Position numbers and translations under genes: made by a program. The notes beneath the pieces were generated by a model that did no database searches, had not been told where the DNA came from, and saw nothing but the letters and a program-made list of their open reading frames with translations. 64,000 nucleotides of DNA from RGIG4079 sp045596365 (GTDB lineage Bacteria > Bacteroidota > Bacteroidia > Bacteroidales > Muribaculaceae), in assembly GCA_045596365.1 (NCBI GenBank), contig JAZOCE010000001.1, forward strand, positions 215,092-279,091. The letters run 5' to 3'. Positions within the stretch are counted from its first letter, which is position 1. Each line of letters starts with the position of its first letter. Shown here piece after piece: positions 1-9,002 of this stretch.

Positions 1-1121
1 GGCGGACAACTGATGCGAATGTGTATTTCTTTTGCTCCATCAGCAAACATATCTTTTACATTATCACGCAATTGAGTCCCTCGCACGATAGAATCATCGC
101 AGAAAATTATTTTTCGATCTCTTAATAATGATTTATTTGTTATTAACTTCATCTTGGCAACAAGTTCGCGGCGTTCTTGTGTGCTTGGAGTAAAGCTTCG
201 AGGCCATGTTGGAGTATACTTAACGATACTTCGTTTATATGGAACTTTTTTACCTTGAGCATAACCAAGAGCCATGCCAATTCCCGAATCGGGAATAGCG
301 CTAACAAAATCTACATCATCATCATCATTTTTGCCCATTTCAAGACCTGACTGATAGCGCATTTCTTCAACATTGCGACCTTCATACTCACAAGATGGAT
401 ATCCATAATAAGTCCATAGGAATGCGCATATCTGCATCTTGTCATTAGGTTTACGAAGTTGGGTTATAGCATCGGCCGTAATTTCGATAATTTCTCCAGG
501 GCCTATCGTGTAATCAATATCATAACCTAAATTTGAGAACGAACATGTCTCAGACGTTACGGCACGCGCATCATCTTTTTTGCCAACAATAATGGGTGTA
601 CGACCATATTTATCACGAGCTGCAATGATTGTTGATTCTGTCAACAACAACATTGAACACGAGCCTTTTATGCTATTATAGACATTTTCAATTCCACTTA
701 CAAAATCTTTTCCCTCGCTAATAAGGGCTGCAATCATTTCTGTAGGATTAATTATATCATAGCTATGTTCGCAAAAATGATGTCCCTTTGCAAGCAATTC
801 CTTTTCCAGTTCTTTAATATTATTTATGCGACCAACAGTTACAATCGCAAATTTACCAAGATGGCAATTCACGATAATGGGCTGTGCATCAGTATCACTA
901 ATTACACCAATCCCTACATTACCATGAAATTCATCTAAATCTTTTTCAAATTTAGAACGAAAATAAGCATTCTCGATATTATGAATAGAACGTGTAAATA
1001 CTCCGTTATAACATGTAGCGATACCGGCTCGTTTTGTTCCCATGTGTGAATTATAATCTACACCATAAAACAACTCATTCACACATTTATCTTTTTTGGC
1101 AACTCCAAAAAAACCTCCCAT
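1..1121 (-). CDS. PurF-family phosphoribosyltransferase (amidophosphoribosyltransferase-like), partial, 3' end outside window
   Basis: The first 373 codons are present and the gene runs off the left edge. The protein starts MGGFFGVAKKDKC, then FYGVDYNSHMGTKRAG, which aligns with the N-terminal glutaminase domain of PurF. A PRPP-binding loop with DDSIVRGT lies near residue 340, so the phosphoribosyltransferase half looks intact. Canonical PurF exposes Cys as residue 1 after Met removal and uses it to hydrolyse glutamine; here that position is Gly. From memory, Bacteroides carry a similar MGGFFG-type paralogue beside a normal PurF. It lies 81 bases after purL on the same strand and is probably co-transcribed with it. 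The role is most likely purine synthesis (PRPP to phosphoribosylamine), perhaps with ammonia or another amine as substrate. The ATG at 1119-1121 is the first start, and nothing in frame precedes it. Confidence 0.85.
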   Translation of the reverse strand, partial: MGGFFGVAKKDKCVNELFYGVDYNSHMGTKRAGIATCYNGVFTRSIHNIENAYFRSKFEKDLDEFHGNVGIGVISDTDAQPIIVNCHLGKFAIVTVGRINNIKELEKELLAKGHHFCEHSYDIINPTEMIAALISEGKDFVSGIENVYNSIKGSCSMLLLTESTIIAARDKYGRTPIIVGKKDDARAVTSETCSFSNLGYDIDYTIGPGEIIEITADAITQLRKPNDKMQICAFLWTYYGYPSCEYEGRNVEEMRYQSGLEMGKNDDDDVDFVSAIPDSGIGMALGYAQGKKVPYKRSIVKYTPTWPRSFTPSTQERRELVAKMKLITNKSLLRDRKIIFCDDSIVRGTQLRDNVKDMFADGAKEIHIRISCP

Positions 1122-1202
1122 AGATTATTTTGTTTCAATTATTTAACAAATAGTAAAGTGGAATTAATCATAAGATTAAATTCCACTTTATCCTATATCG
1201 CT

Positions 1203-4200
1203 TTATTTTTTAGTTTTACTTTCCACCCACTTGCGTGCATTTACAAACGCATCAATCCATGGTGTTACATCATCATTGCGATGAGAATATGGATAATATC
1301 CACATTGCCATGGGAATATTGCACGTTCCAAGTGAGGCATCATTGCCAAGTGGCGACCATCAGACGATGCGATACCTGCAACAGATGCACGAGATCCGTT
1401 AGGGTTAGCTGGATAAGCTGCATAGTTATATTTTGCAACAATATTATATTTGTCAAGCTTTTCAGGCAAGTTGAATTTACCTTCACCATGTGCTACCCAA
1501 ATACCTAATTTTGAACCTGCCAGTGAACCAAACATCACTGAGTTGTTTTCTGGAATAGTTACGCCCAAGAATTGAGATTCAAACTTGTGAGAAATATTGT
1601 GTTCCATCTTGGTTTTCTTTTCATGTTCAGGATTAATCAAGTTAAGCTCAATCATTAATTGACATCCGTTACAAATACCAAGACTTAAAGTATCTTCACG
1701 CTTATAGAAATTATCCAATGCACGTTTAGCTGTTTCATTCCAAAGGAATCCTCCTGCCCAACCTTTAGCAGAGCCAAGCACGTCAGAGTTAGAGAAACCA
1801 CCACAGAATACAATCATATTCACATCTTCAAGAGTCTCACGCCCTGACATTAAGTCGGTCATGTGAACGTCTTTTACATCAAAACCGGCAAGATATAATG
1901 AATAAGCCATTTCGCGATCACCATTTACACCTTTTTCGCGAATAATCGCTGCTTTCACGCCACTCTTGCCATCGCGACGCAATGACAATCCTTTTGCTGC
2001 AAGTTTGCCATTAAATCCTTTAGGGAAGCGATAGCGAATAGGTTGTTTCTTGTAATTTTCATAACGCATAGCAGCACATTTTTCACCACTTTGCACTGCG
2101 TCCATTAGATATGACGAACGGAACCAAACATCACGAAGATAATCAATACCAAACATATGTTCAGTGCCATTATGAGACATCATAATTGTTCGCTCATCTT
2201 GTGGAGTACCAATTGCACAGAATTTAGCACCTGCTTCTGAAAGAATTGCCTCTACTCGTTCTGTTTTAGCATCAGCAACTTGAATTACTAATGCGGGATT
2301 TTCTGCAAATAGGATTTTAATCAAATCATTTTCTCCATTTGCGATGAAACCATCTGTATTGAATTCAATACCGCCATTAACATTACCAAATGTCATTTCA
2401 AGCAAAGCTGTAATCAAACCTCCGGCAGAAACGTCGTGAGCAGCAAATAACATCTTGTTATTTACCATTTTTTGAACAGCGTTGAAAGTCTTAACAAATT
2501 GAGCCGCATCAGTAACTGTTGGTGCATCAACGCCAAGTTTATTCAACGATTGAGCAAATGCCGAGCCACCAAGTTTTAATGCGTCAGAAGAAAAGTCTAT
2601 ATAATATAATGTAGATTTCTTTGGTTGTAATACAGGAGAGACTGTCTTGCGAACATCTTTTACTTCACCTGCAGCAGAGATAATAACTGTACCTGGAGAG
2701 TAAACCTTGTCTTCTCCATATTTTTGTGTCATAGAAAGGCTATCCTTTCCTGTTGGGATATTTATACCTAGAGCACATGCGAAATCGCTACATGCCTCAA
2801 CTGCACGATATAGAGCAGCATCTTCTCCGGCATTTTTACATGGCCACATCCAGTTAGCACTCAATGACAAGCCTTTTATACCATTAATAATAGGAGCCAT
2901 TGAAATATTTGTCAACGCTTCAGCAATAGCCATAACCGAGCCTTTAGCTGAATCAACAAGAGCGACTTGAGGAGCATGACCTATTGATGTGGCAATACCA
3001 GCTTTACCTTTATAGTCAAGAGAAACAACACCACAATCACTCAAAGGCAATTGAATTTCACCTTGGCATTGTTGACGAGCAATTTTACCTGTTACCGAAC
3101 GGTCAACCTTATTAGTCAACCAATCTTTACATGCAACAGCTTCCAAACTCAACACATCTTTAACATATTCATCAATTTTAGCTTCGTCATATTGTACGTC
3201 GCTATATGATACATTAACAGTTGAGTCGGTCATCACTGTTTTTGGTGAATTGCCAAACATATCAGCCATTCCCAAATCTATGGGTTTTACTCCATCTTTT
3301 TGTTCAAATACAAAACGATCATCGCCTGTAGTTTCACCAACGACATATAATGGTGCACGCTCACGATCGGCAATGCGTTTTACATATTCAATATCTTTTT
3401 CTTCGATAACCATACCCATACGTTCTTGGCTTTCGTTTCCAACAATCTCTTTCGACGATAAAGTCTTGTCGCCAATGGGTAAAGCATCTATATTAATTTT
3501 ACCTCCTGTTGCTTCAACCAACTCAGAAAGGGCATTCAAGTGTCCACCTGCACCATGGTCATGAATAGAAACGATGGGGTTGTTGTCACTTTCAGCAAGA
3601 GCACGAATTACGTTTGACACACGTTTTTGCATTTCAGGGTTGGCACGTTGCACCGCGTTCAATTCAATAGAATTGTCATATTGACCTGTTTCTACTGATG
3701 AAACAGCACCACCACCCATACCGATGCGATAGTTATCTCCACCCATCACAACAACTTTTTCGCCTGGTTTAGGTTCACCCTTGATAGCATCTTTCTTAGC
3801 GGCAAATCCCACACCACCTGCAAGCATTATCACTTTATCATAGGCATATTGCTTGTCGTTTTCTTCATGTTCAAAAGTAAGAAGCGAGCCACAGATGAGA
3901 GGTTGACCAAATTTGTTACCAAAATCAGATGCACCATTTGAAGCCTTGATAAGAATATCACAAGGCGTTTGATACAACCATGCACGAGGATCCATGAGTT
4001 TTTCCCAGCGATGATCTTCCGACATGCGAGGATATGATGTCATATAAACCGCTGTACCGGCGATGGGCAAACTTGCCTTACCACCACCAAGACGGTCACG
4101 AATTTCTCCTCCAGTACCTGTTGATGCGCCATTGAATGGCTCAACTGTAGTTGGGAAATTATGTGTTTCGGCTTTCAATGATATAACCGTATCTATATCT

Positions 4201-4907
4201 TTTACTTCAAAATAATCAGGACGATCAGGATTAGTAGGATAGAACTGATCCACCTTAGGCCCTTTTACAAAAGCTACATTATCCTTATACGCCGATACAA
4301 GGCGATTGGGATTTTCTTTTGATGTTTTCTTGATTAGGCTGAAAAGCGACATTGGCTTTTCTTCTCCATCAATAACAAATGTACCACCAAAAATTTTGTG
4401 ACGACAGTGTTCAGAGTTTACTTGCGAGAAACCAAACACTTCACTATCGGTCAATGGACGGCCAAGTTTTGCACTCAATTGACGAAGATATTCTTCTTCA
4501 TCAACACTTAACGCCAAACCCTCTTGCTTATTATACTCACTAATATCCTCTATATATACAATTGGATCAGGAGTTTTATTAACTGTAAAAATCTTGCTAT
4601 TAAGCCCGTCATAGACACGTTGAAGCATTTTGTCAAAACGAGGAGCCTCATCACGGCTCAAGAAAAATTCCTCAATGCGGGTAATACCTTCAATGCCCAT
4701 ATTTTGAGTGATTTCCACGGCATTTGTACTCCATGGAGTGATCATTTCACGACGAGGGCCAATGTATTTACCCTTCAACGAGGTGCTTGCAAGAGGCTTC
4801 GCTCCATCAAACAACCATGTTAATTTTTCTTTCTCAGCATCGGAGAACTTGTGATTTGTTTCTACGGCAATAATATGATTAGAGCCTTTTTTGAAAAATA
4901 CAACCAT
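1203..4907 (-). CDS. purL: Phosphoribosylformylglycinamidine synthase (single-chain PurL)
   Basis: This 1234-residue single-chain FGAM synthase converts FGAR, glutamine and ATP to FGAM in the fourth step of purine synthesis in the cytosol. The large form fuses PurS-, PurL- and PurQ-like parts. Residues 158-172 hold the family motif FSQVNSEHCRHK. Two AIRS-type ATP-binding halves follow, with GAGGHLNALSE and SAGGLITALLE as the paired glycine-rich loops. The C-terminal glutaminase has its nucleophile in GICNGCQ (about Cys 1077) and the His/Glu pair in MMPHLER (about 1190-1192), so the triad is complete. Length matches the Bacteroidetes family. A PurF-like gene follows 81 bases downstream, and a clear promoter sits 50 bases upstream (4958-4990). 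Confidence 0.97.
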   Translation of the reverse strand: MVVFFKKGSNHIIAVETNHKFSDAEKEKLTWLFDGAKPLASTSLKGKYIGPRREMITPWSTNAVEITQNMGIEGITRIEEFFLSRDEAPRFDKMLQRVYDGLNSKIFTVNKTPDPIVYIEDISEYNKQEGLALSVDEEEYLRQLSAKLGRPLTDSEVFGFSQVNSEHCRHKIFGGTFVIDGEEKPMSLFSLIKKTSKENPNRLVSAYKDNVAFVKGPKVDQFYPTNPDRPDYFEVKDIDTVISLKAETHNFPTTVEPFNGASTGTGGEIRDRLGGGKASLPIAGTAVYMTSYPRMSEDHRWEKLMDPRAWLYQTPCDILIKASNGASDFGNKFGQPLICGSLLTFEHEENDKQYAYDKVIMLAGGVGFAAKKDAIKGEPKPGEKVVVMGGDNYRIGMGGGAVSSVETGQYDNSIELNAVQRANPEMQKRVSNVIRALAESDNNPIVSIHDHGAGGHLNALSELVEATGGKINIDALPIGDKTLSSKEIVGNESQERMGMVIEEKDIEYVKRIADRERAPLYVVGETTGDDRFVFEQKDGVKPIDLGMADMFGNSPKTVMTDSTVNVSYSDVQYDEAKIDEYVKDVLSLEAVACKDWLTNKVDRSVTGKIARQQCQGEIQLPLSDCGVVSLDYKGKAGIATSIGHAPQVALVDSAKGSVMAIAEALTNISMAPIINGIKGLSLSANWMWPCKNAGEDAALYRAVEACSDFACALGINIPTGKDSLSMTQKYGEDKVYSPGTVIISAAGEVKDVRKTVSPVLQPKKSTLYYIDFSSDALKLGGSAFAQSLNKLGVDAPTVTDAAQFVKTFNAVQKMVNNKMLFAAHDVSAGGLITALLEMTFGNVNGGIEFNTDGFIANGENDLIKILFAENPALVIQVADAKTERVEAILSEAGAKFCAIGTPQDERTIMMSHNGTEHMFGIDYLRDVWFRSSYLMDAVQSGEKCAAMRYENYKKQPIRYRFPKGFNGKLAAKGLSLRRDGKSGVKAAIIREKGVNGDREMAYSLYLAGFDVKDVHMTDLMSGRETLEDVNMIVFCGGFSNSDVLGSAKGWAGGFLWNETAKRALDNFYKREDTLSLGICNGCQLMIELNLINPEHEKKTKMEHNISHKFESQFLGVTIPENNSVMFGSLAGSKLGIWVAHGEGKFNLPEKLDKYNIVAKYNYAAYPANPNGSRASVAGIASSDGRHLAMMPHLERAIFPWQCGYYPYSHRNDDVTPWIDAFVNARKWVESKTKK

Positions 4908-4957
4908 GCTCTGAAAATTGTTATTTTGAGATGATACGATTATTAAAATTTAAGCTA

Positions 4958-4990
4958 CAAAGATAGCGATTTTAATGAACAATACACAAA
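4958..4990 (-). promoter_or_regulatory. Promoter of purL (Bacteroidetes type)
   Basis: Read on the minus strand, a perfect -7 box TATCTTTG (4958-4965) is preceded by TTTG (4987-4990) with a 21-base spacer, matching the Bacteroidetes sigma-ABfr consensus. The predicted start of transcription is near 4951, leaving a leader of about 45 bases before the purL ATG. Confidence 0.75.
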
Positions 4991-5410
4991 GTTAATCACA
5001 TAAATTCAACACAATTTTTTCTAAAATAAATTAGGCTGACTCAATTTCAATAATAACACTTAATAATAATATTAATTTTCGTTTTGTTCATTTATAAGTA
5101 CATCGATATCCCCTAAATATCCATTTTCTTTAGGAAGTACAAATATATTGTTGGGATTAGCATATTTTCTGAAATGGCTTTCACAATAGAATTCAACCTT
5201 CGTAAAGTGAAATATAACATCAGGCTTATCCACAAAAAAAATGAATCACTCTCACATAAAGGTTCAATTATATCGGCATTAAAACGCAATATGTTTGATT
5301 TATATCAATCATACATTTTTTAAAGATAGCTCATTAATCACAAAATATAAAAGGTCAAAAATGCAATATTGATTAAAATTGAGTTTTTAACTAAAAATAG
5401 GAGTGGGGGA
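4991..5410. other. AT-rich spacer between purL and tig
   Basis: The space between the divergent purL and tig is 608 bases, unusually long for this gene-dense window. Apart from the two promoters it holds one decayed reading frame on the minus strand (5072-5316, listed separately). The rest is AT-rich, and I see no RNA gene or repeat in it. Confidence 0.6.
5072..5316 (-). pseudogene. Decayed small gene fragment, family not recognised
   Basis: Minus-strand reading from an ATG at 5314-5316 gives MYD, an in-frame TGA, then YKSNILRFNADIIEPL and CESDSFFL. A run of eight T (5234-5241) interrupts the frame. In the next frame translation resumes with VDKPDVIFHFTKVEFYCE and continues through RKYANPNNIFVLPKENG to a TAA at 5072. 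Residue composition is protein-like throughout despite one stop and one homopolymer frameshift, so this looks like a gene remnant rather than random sequence. A sequencing error in the T-run could explain the frameshift but not the stop. I do not recognise the family; the alternating hydrophobic strands and the NPNNI segment could belong to a glycosyltransferase tail, but that is a guess. Confidence 0.4.
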
Positions 5411-5441
5411 TTGCAGGATAAAATTTTTAAGTGTAATTTTG
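5411..5441 (+). promoter_or_regulatory. tig: Probable promoter of tig
   Basis: An exact -7 box TAATTTTG occupies 5434-5441, with TTGC at 5411-5414 about 19 bases upstream as a weak -33 element. The leader to the tig ATG would be about 70 bases. A weaker alternative (CATATTTGC, near 5477) lies closer to the gene. Confidence 0.5.
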
Positions 5442-5515
5442 CAACTTAATTTCAGAAAGTGTGCCGTTTTGGCATCATATTTGCAAAAGAATAATCAAAA
5501 CTTGAAATAATTATT

Positions 5516-6877
5516 ATGAACGTATCAATGGAAAAAATCGACAATGTGAGCGCACGTCTCATTGTGTCGGTTGTAGAAAATGATTACCAAGAAAAGGTAA
5601 CTAAAGAGATTAAACAAATCGGTCGCACTCACACCATCCCCGGTTTCCGTAAAGGCCATGTACCTTTTGGTGAATTAAATCGTCGTTTTGGGAAACAAAT
5701 AGCAAGCGATGTTATTAATCAAGAAGTTTATGAAGCTGTATCGAACTACATACGCGATAATAAACTTGGAATCCTTGGCGAGCCTCTTCCTGTAGAAGTT
5801 CAAGAACTTGACCTCAAAAATCAAAAAGACTATACATTCCAATATGAAATAGGGTTGGCTCCTGAAATCAACATCAATCTTGACAAGAATACACACATCC
5901 CATTCTATCCAATTGAAATTTCTCAAGAAATGATTGACGAACAAGACAAAAACTTCCGTGAACGTTTTGGCGCACAAGTTCCAGGCGAAGAGGTTGATGC
6001 AAAAGCTCTTGTAAAGGGATCAATCATGGAACTTAATGAGAATGGTAGCATCAAAGAAGGCGAAGATGCTATCCAAGTAACAAGTGGGATTGTAGCTCCT
6101 ATGTATTTCAAATCAAAAGAAGAAGGCGATAAATTCCTCGGTAAGAAAGTAGGAGATAAGGTTATTTTCAATCCATACAACACTTGCGAAGGAAATGCGT
6201 CAGAATTAGCATCGATGCTTCAAATCGACAAAGATAAAGCAAGCGAAGTAAAAGCTAATTTCGAATTTGCTATTGCTGAAATCATCGTTGTTAAACCTGC
6301 CGACTTGAACCAAGAATATTTTGATGGATTGTTTGGCAAAGACAAAGTAACAAGCGAAGAAGCATATTTTGCAGAAATCAAAAAAATGATTTCATCTCAA
6401 ATTTCGGGTAATAGCGATATGCTTTTCCGTGTTCAAACAGAAAAACAACTTGTTGAACAATATGGTAACGTTGAACTTCCTGAAACATTCTTAAAAAAAT
6501 GGCTCGTTGCACGCAACGATGGTTTTACCGCCGAAACAATTGATGCAGAATTTGAGAAAATGATTCCATCACTTAAATGGCAATTAATTAAAGAACGTAT
6601 CGCTGTCGCAGCTGAAATAAAAATTGAAGAAGCTGATGTAATGGCTCACGCAAAGGCACTTGCGGCAAACCAATTTGCACAATATGGCATGACAAACATG
6701 GATGAAGAAACACTTACCGACTATGCTAAACGCATTCTTGCTGATAAAAACTATCGTCCACGCATTGTAGAAGAAGTTGGCGACATCAAATTGTTTGACG
6801 CAATCAAAGAAAAAGTTACTCTTGATGTAAAAGAAATCTCTTTAGAAGAATTCAAAGAAATTGCATCTAAAGCATAA
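5516..6877 (+). CDS. tig: Trigger factor, ribosome-associated chaperone
   Basis: This 453-residue protein is a trigger factor, the chaperone that docks at the ribosome exit tunnel (protein L23) and shelters nascent chains. The docking loop signature GFRKG is at residues 43-47 inside the N-terminal domain. A peptidyl-prolyl isomerase-like middle domain and a long helical C-terminal arm domain follow. Length and N-terminus (MNVSMEKIDNVSA) match Bacteroidetes trigger factors. It is followed by a strong terminator and then clpP-clpX, the common bacterial order tig-clpP-clpX, here split by a terminator and a new promoter. Confidence 0.95.
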   Translation: MNVSMEKIDNVSARLIVSVVENDYQEKVTKEIKQIGRTHTIPGFRKGHVPFGELNRRFGKQIASDVINQEVYEAVSNYIRDNKLGILGEPLPVEVQELDLKNQKDYTFQYEIGLAPEININLDKNTHIPFYPIEISQEMIDEQDKNFRERFGAQVPGEEVDAKALVKGSIMELNENGSIKEGEDAIQVTSGIVAPMYFKSKEEGDKFLGKKVGDKVIFNPYNTCEGNASELASMLQIDKDKASEVKANFEFAIAEIIVVKPADLNQEYFDGLFGKDKVTSEEAYFAEIKKMISSQISGNSDMLFRVQTEKQLVEQYGNVELPETFLKKWLVARNDGFTAETIDAEFEKMIPSLKWQLIKERIAVAAEIKIEEADVMAHAKALAANQFAQYGMTNMDEETLTDYAKRILADKNYRPRIVEEVGDIKLFDAIKEKVTLDVKEISLEEFKEIASKA

Positions 6878-6895
6878 GATTTTTCAACTAACGAC

Positions 6896-6934
6896 AAGAA
6901 AGAGTGCTACAAATTGTAGTACTCTTTCTTTTTT
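6896..6934 (+). terminator. Rho-independent terminator after tig
   Basis: AAGAAAGAGTGCTAC pairs with GTAGTACTCTTTCTT around the loop AAATT, with one G-U pair, followed by a T-rich tail. It lies 18 bases after the tig stop codon and separates tig from clpP. Confidence 0.85.
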
Positions 6935-6956
6935 ATACGATTTTTTAGTATAGAAA

Positions 6957-6990
6957 TTTGGAGATTATTAGGTTTTTATTTGTATCTTTG
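6957..6990 (+). promoter_or_regulatory. Promoter of clpP-clpX
   Basis: TTTG at 6957-6960 and an exact -7 box TATCTTTG at 6983-6990, spacing 22. Predicted transcription starts near 6996, which puts the upstream TTG (7006) almost at the transcript end and supports the ATG at 7021 as the clpP start. Confidence 0.7.
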
Positions 6991-7020
6991 GTATAAGAAA
7001 CAATTTTGGTAAAAAGATTT

Positions 7021-7695
7021 ATGAATAACGATTTTAGAAATTACGCTGTAAAGCATCTTGGCATGAATGGTCTTGCCCTTGATCAATATGTATCAAATAT
7101 AACATCCAGTTATATATCTCCAACAATCATCGAAGAGCGTCAACTAAATGTTGCTCAGATGGATGTATTTTCTCGATTGATGATGGATCGCATTATATTT
7201 TTAGGTACGGATGTAAATGATTATACTGCAAACGTAATACAAGCACAATTGCTATTTTTAGACCAAGCCGATCCCGGTAAAGATGTTTCAATATATATAA
7301 ATTCTCCCGGAGGGTCAGTATATGCCGGTCTTGGGATATATGATACCATGCAATACATCTCAAGTGATGTATCAACAATATGTACCGGTATGGCAGCATC
7401 AATGGCAGCCGTTCTCTTGGTTGCAGGAGCTGAAGGCAAAAGATTTGCATTAAAACATTCTCGCGTAATGATTCACCAACCAATGGGAGGCGCGCAAGGA
7501 CAAGCGTCAGACATTGAAATTACAGCTCGCGAAATTCAAAAACTAAAGAAAGAGCTATACACCATTATATCTGACCACTCAGGTGTTGCATATGATAAAG
7601 TTGCAAAAGACTCTGATAGAGATTATTGGATGACAGCCGCCGAAGCAAAAGAATATGGCATGATTGATGAAGTTCTAATCAGAGCAAAGCATTAA
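7021..7695 (+). CDS. clpP: ATP-dependent Clp protease proteolytic subunit
   Basis: ClpP is the serine-protease barrel of the ClpXP complex. With the start at ATG 7021 the protein has 224 residues. The catalytic triad is visible: Ser 127 in GMAASMAAVL, His 152 in MIHQPMGGAQG and Asp 201 in SDRDYWMTAAEAKEYG. The SPGGSVYAG strand that lines substrates is at 95-103. The longer frame from TTG 7006 adds five residues but begins about 10 bases after the predicted transcription start and lacks family support. clpX follows after one base, so the two are certainly one transcription unit. Confidence 0.97.
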   Translation: MNNDFRNYAVKHLGMNGLALDQYVSNITSSYISPTIIEERQLNVAQMDVFSRLMMDRIIFLGTDVNDYTANVIQAQLLFLDQADPGKDVSIYINSPGGSVYAGLGIYDTMQYISSDVSTICTGMAASMAAVLLVAGAEGKRFALKHSRVMIHQPMGGAQGQASDIEITAREIQKLKKELYTIISDHSGVAYDKVAKDSDRDYWMTAAEAKEYGMIDEVLIRAKH

Positions 7696-7696
7696 T

Positions 7697-8944
7697 ATGG
7701 GAAAGAAGCAACAAGTAAAATGTGCATTTTGCGGTCGTCCAGCCAACATGAGCGAGGTGCTTATTCCGTCGGCATTGGATGAGACATACATTTGCGCTGA
7801 ATGTGTTGACCAAATTCATGAGATGCTGAAAGATTATCGTCATGAAGAAAGTGAGAAAAACATTGAAAACATAGATTTAAATTCTATTCCAAAACCCAAA
7901 GAGATAAATAATTTCCTAAATCAATATGTCATTGGACAAGATGATGCTAAGAAGTATTTATCTGTAGCCGTTTATAATCATTATAAACGTTTAGCTCAAG
8001 GGAAAGACGATGATGTTGACATTGAAAAAAGCAACATTATTATTGTAGGTCCAACAGGTACAGGTAAAACATTATTAGCAAAAACGATTGCACGCTATCT
8101 TAATGTTCCTTTTACTATAGTTGATGCAACTGTTTTAACTGAAGCCGGATATGTGGGTGAGGATATTGAGAGTTTGTTAACTCGATTACTTCAAGTTGCC
8201 GATTATAATGTAGAGCAAGCAGAAAAAGGGATTGTATTCATTGATGAAATAGACAAAATCGCGCGCAAAGGGGATAATCCATCAATTACTCGCGACGTGA
8301 GTGGAGAAGGTGTACAACAAGGATTACTAAAACTACTCGAAGGCTCAGTGGTAAACGTTCCACCTCAAGGAGGGCGCAAACATCCTGAGCAAAAAATGAT
8401 ACAGGTAAATACTAAAAACATATTGTTTATTTGTGGTGGGGCATTTGATGGTATTGAACGTAAAATTGCACAACGACTTAACACTCATGTGGTAGGATAT
8501 TCTACCGATGCAAAGAGACAAAATATACAACGAGACAATTTCCTCCAATATGTTTCCCCTCAAGATCTCAAATCATTTGGTTTGATACCTGAAATCATTG
8601 GACGTCTCCCTATTTTAACACATCTCAATCCGCTTAACAGAGCGGACTTAAGGCGTATTTTGACTGAGCCTAACAATGCAATTATCCGTCAATACAAAAA
8701 ATTATTTGATATGGATAATGTCACTCTTTCGTTTACCGATGACGCACTTGACTTGATTGTTGATAAAGCAATTGAATATAAACTAGGAGCACGTGGTTTG
8801 CGTTCGATTGTAGAATCAATCATGATTGATGCAATGTATGATGTCCCATCATCTGATATAAAAGAATTTGAGGTATCTAAAGAATATGCAATGAAAAAAC
8901 TCATTGCGGCAAATTTTGAAACAATCGCGAAACAAAATAATTAA
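7697..8944 (+). CDS. clpX: ATP-dependent Clp protease ATP-binding subunit ClpX
   Basis: ClpX is the AAA+ unfoldase that feeds tagged proteins into ClpP. The 415-residue protein starts with the four-Cys zinc domain (Cys 9, 12, 33, 36). The Walker A GPTGTGKT is near residue 118, the pore loop GYVGED near 152, and the Walker B IVFIDEID near 180. The sensor-2 arginine region GARGLRS is near 360. Length and motif order are standard. It starts one base after the clpP stop codon. Confidence 0.97.
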   Translation: MGKKQQVKCAFCGRPANMSEVLIPSALDETYICAECVDQIHEMLKDYRHEESEKNIENIDLNSIPKPKEINNFLNQYVIGQDDAKKYLSVAVYNHYKRLAQGKDDDVDIEKSNIIIVGPTGTGKTLLAKTIARYLNVPFTIVDATVLTEAGYVGEDIESLLTRLLQVADYNVEQAEKGIVFIDEIDKIARKGDNPSITRDVSGEGVQQGLLKLLEGSVVNVPPQGGRKHPEQKMIQVNTKNILFICGGAFDGIERKIAQRLNTHVVGYSTDAKRQNIQRDNFLQYVSPQDLKSFGLIPEIIGRLPILTHLNPLNRADLRRILTEPNNAIIRQYKKLFDMDNVTLSFTDDALDLIVDKAIEYKLGARGLRSIVESIMIDAMYDVPSSDIKEFEVSKEYAMKKLIAANFETIAKQNN

Positions 8945-9002
8945 ATAAAATTCAGTTGTAAAAATTCAATATATATTAATATCCACTAAATCTATAAGAA
9001 AT

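Noticed and set aside
1158..1508. Plus-strand frame opposite the end of purL
   Set aside because: Antisense shadow of a strongly conserved gene.
5234..5241. Eight-T run as a programmed phase-variation tract
   Set aside because: The same frame also carries an in-frame TGA, so switching the tract would not restore a full gene; treated as decay.
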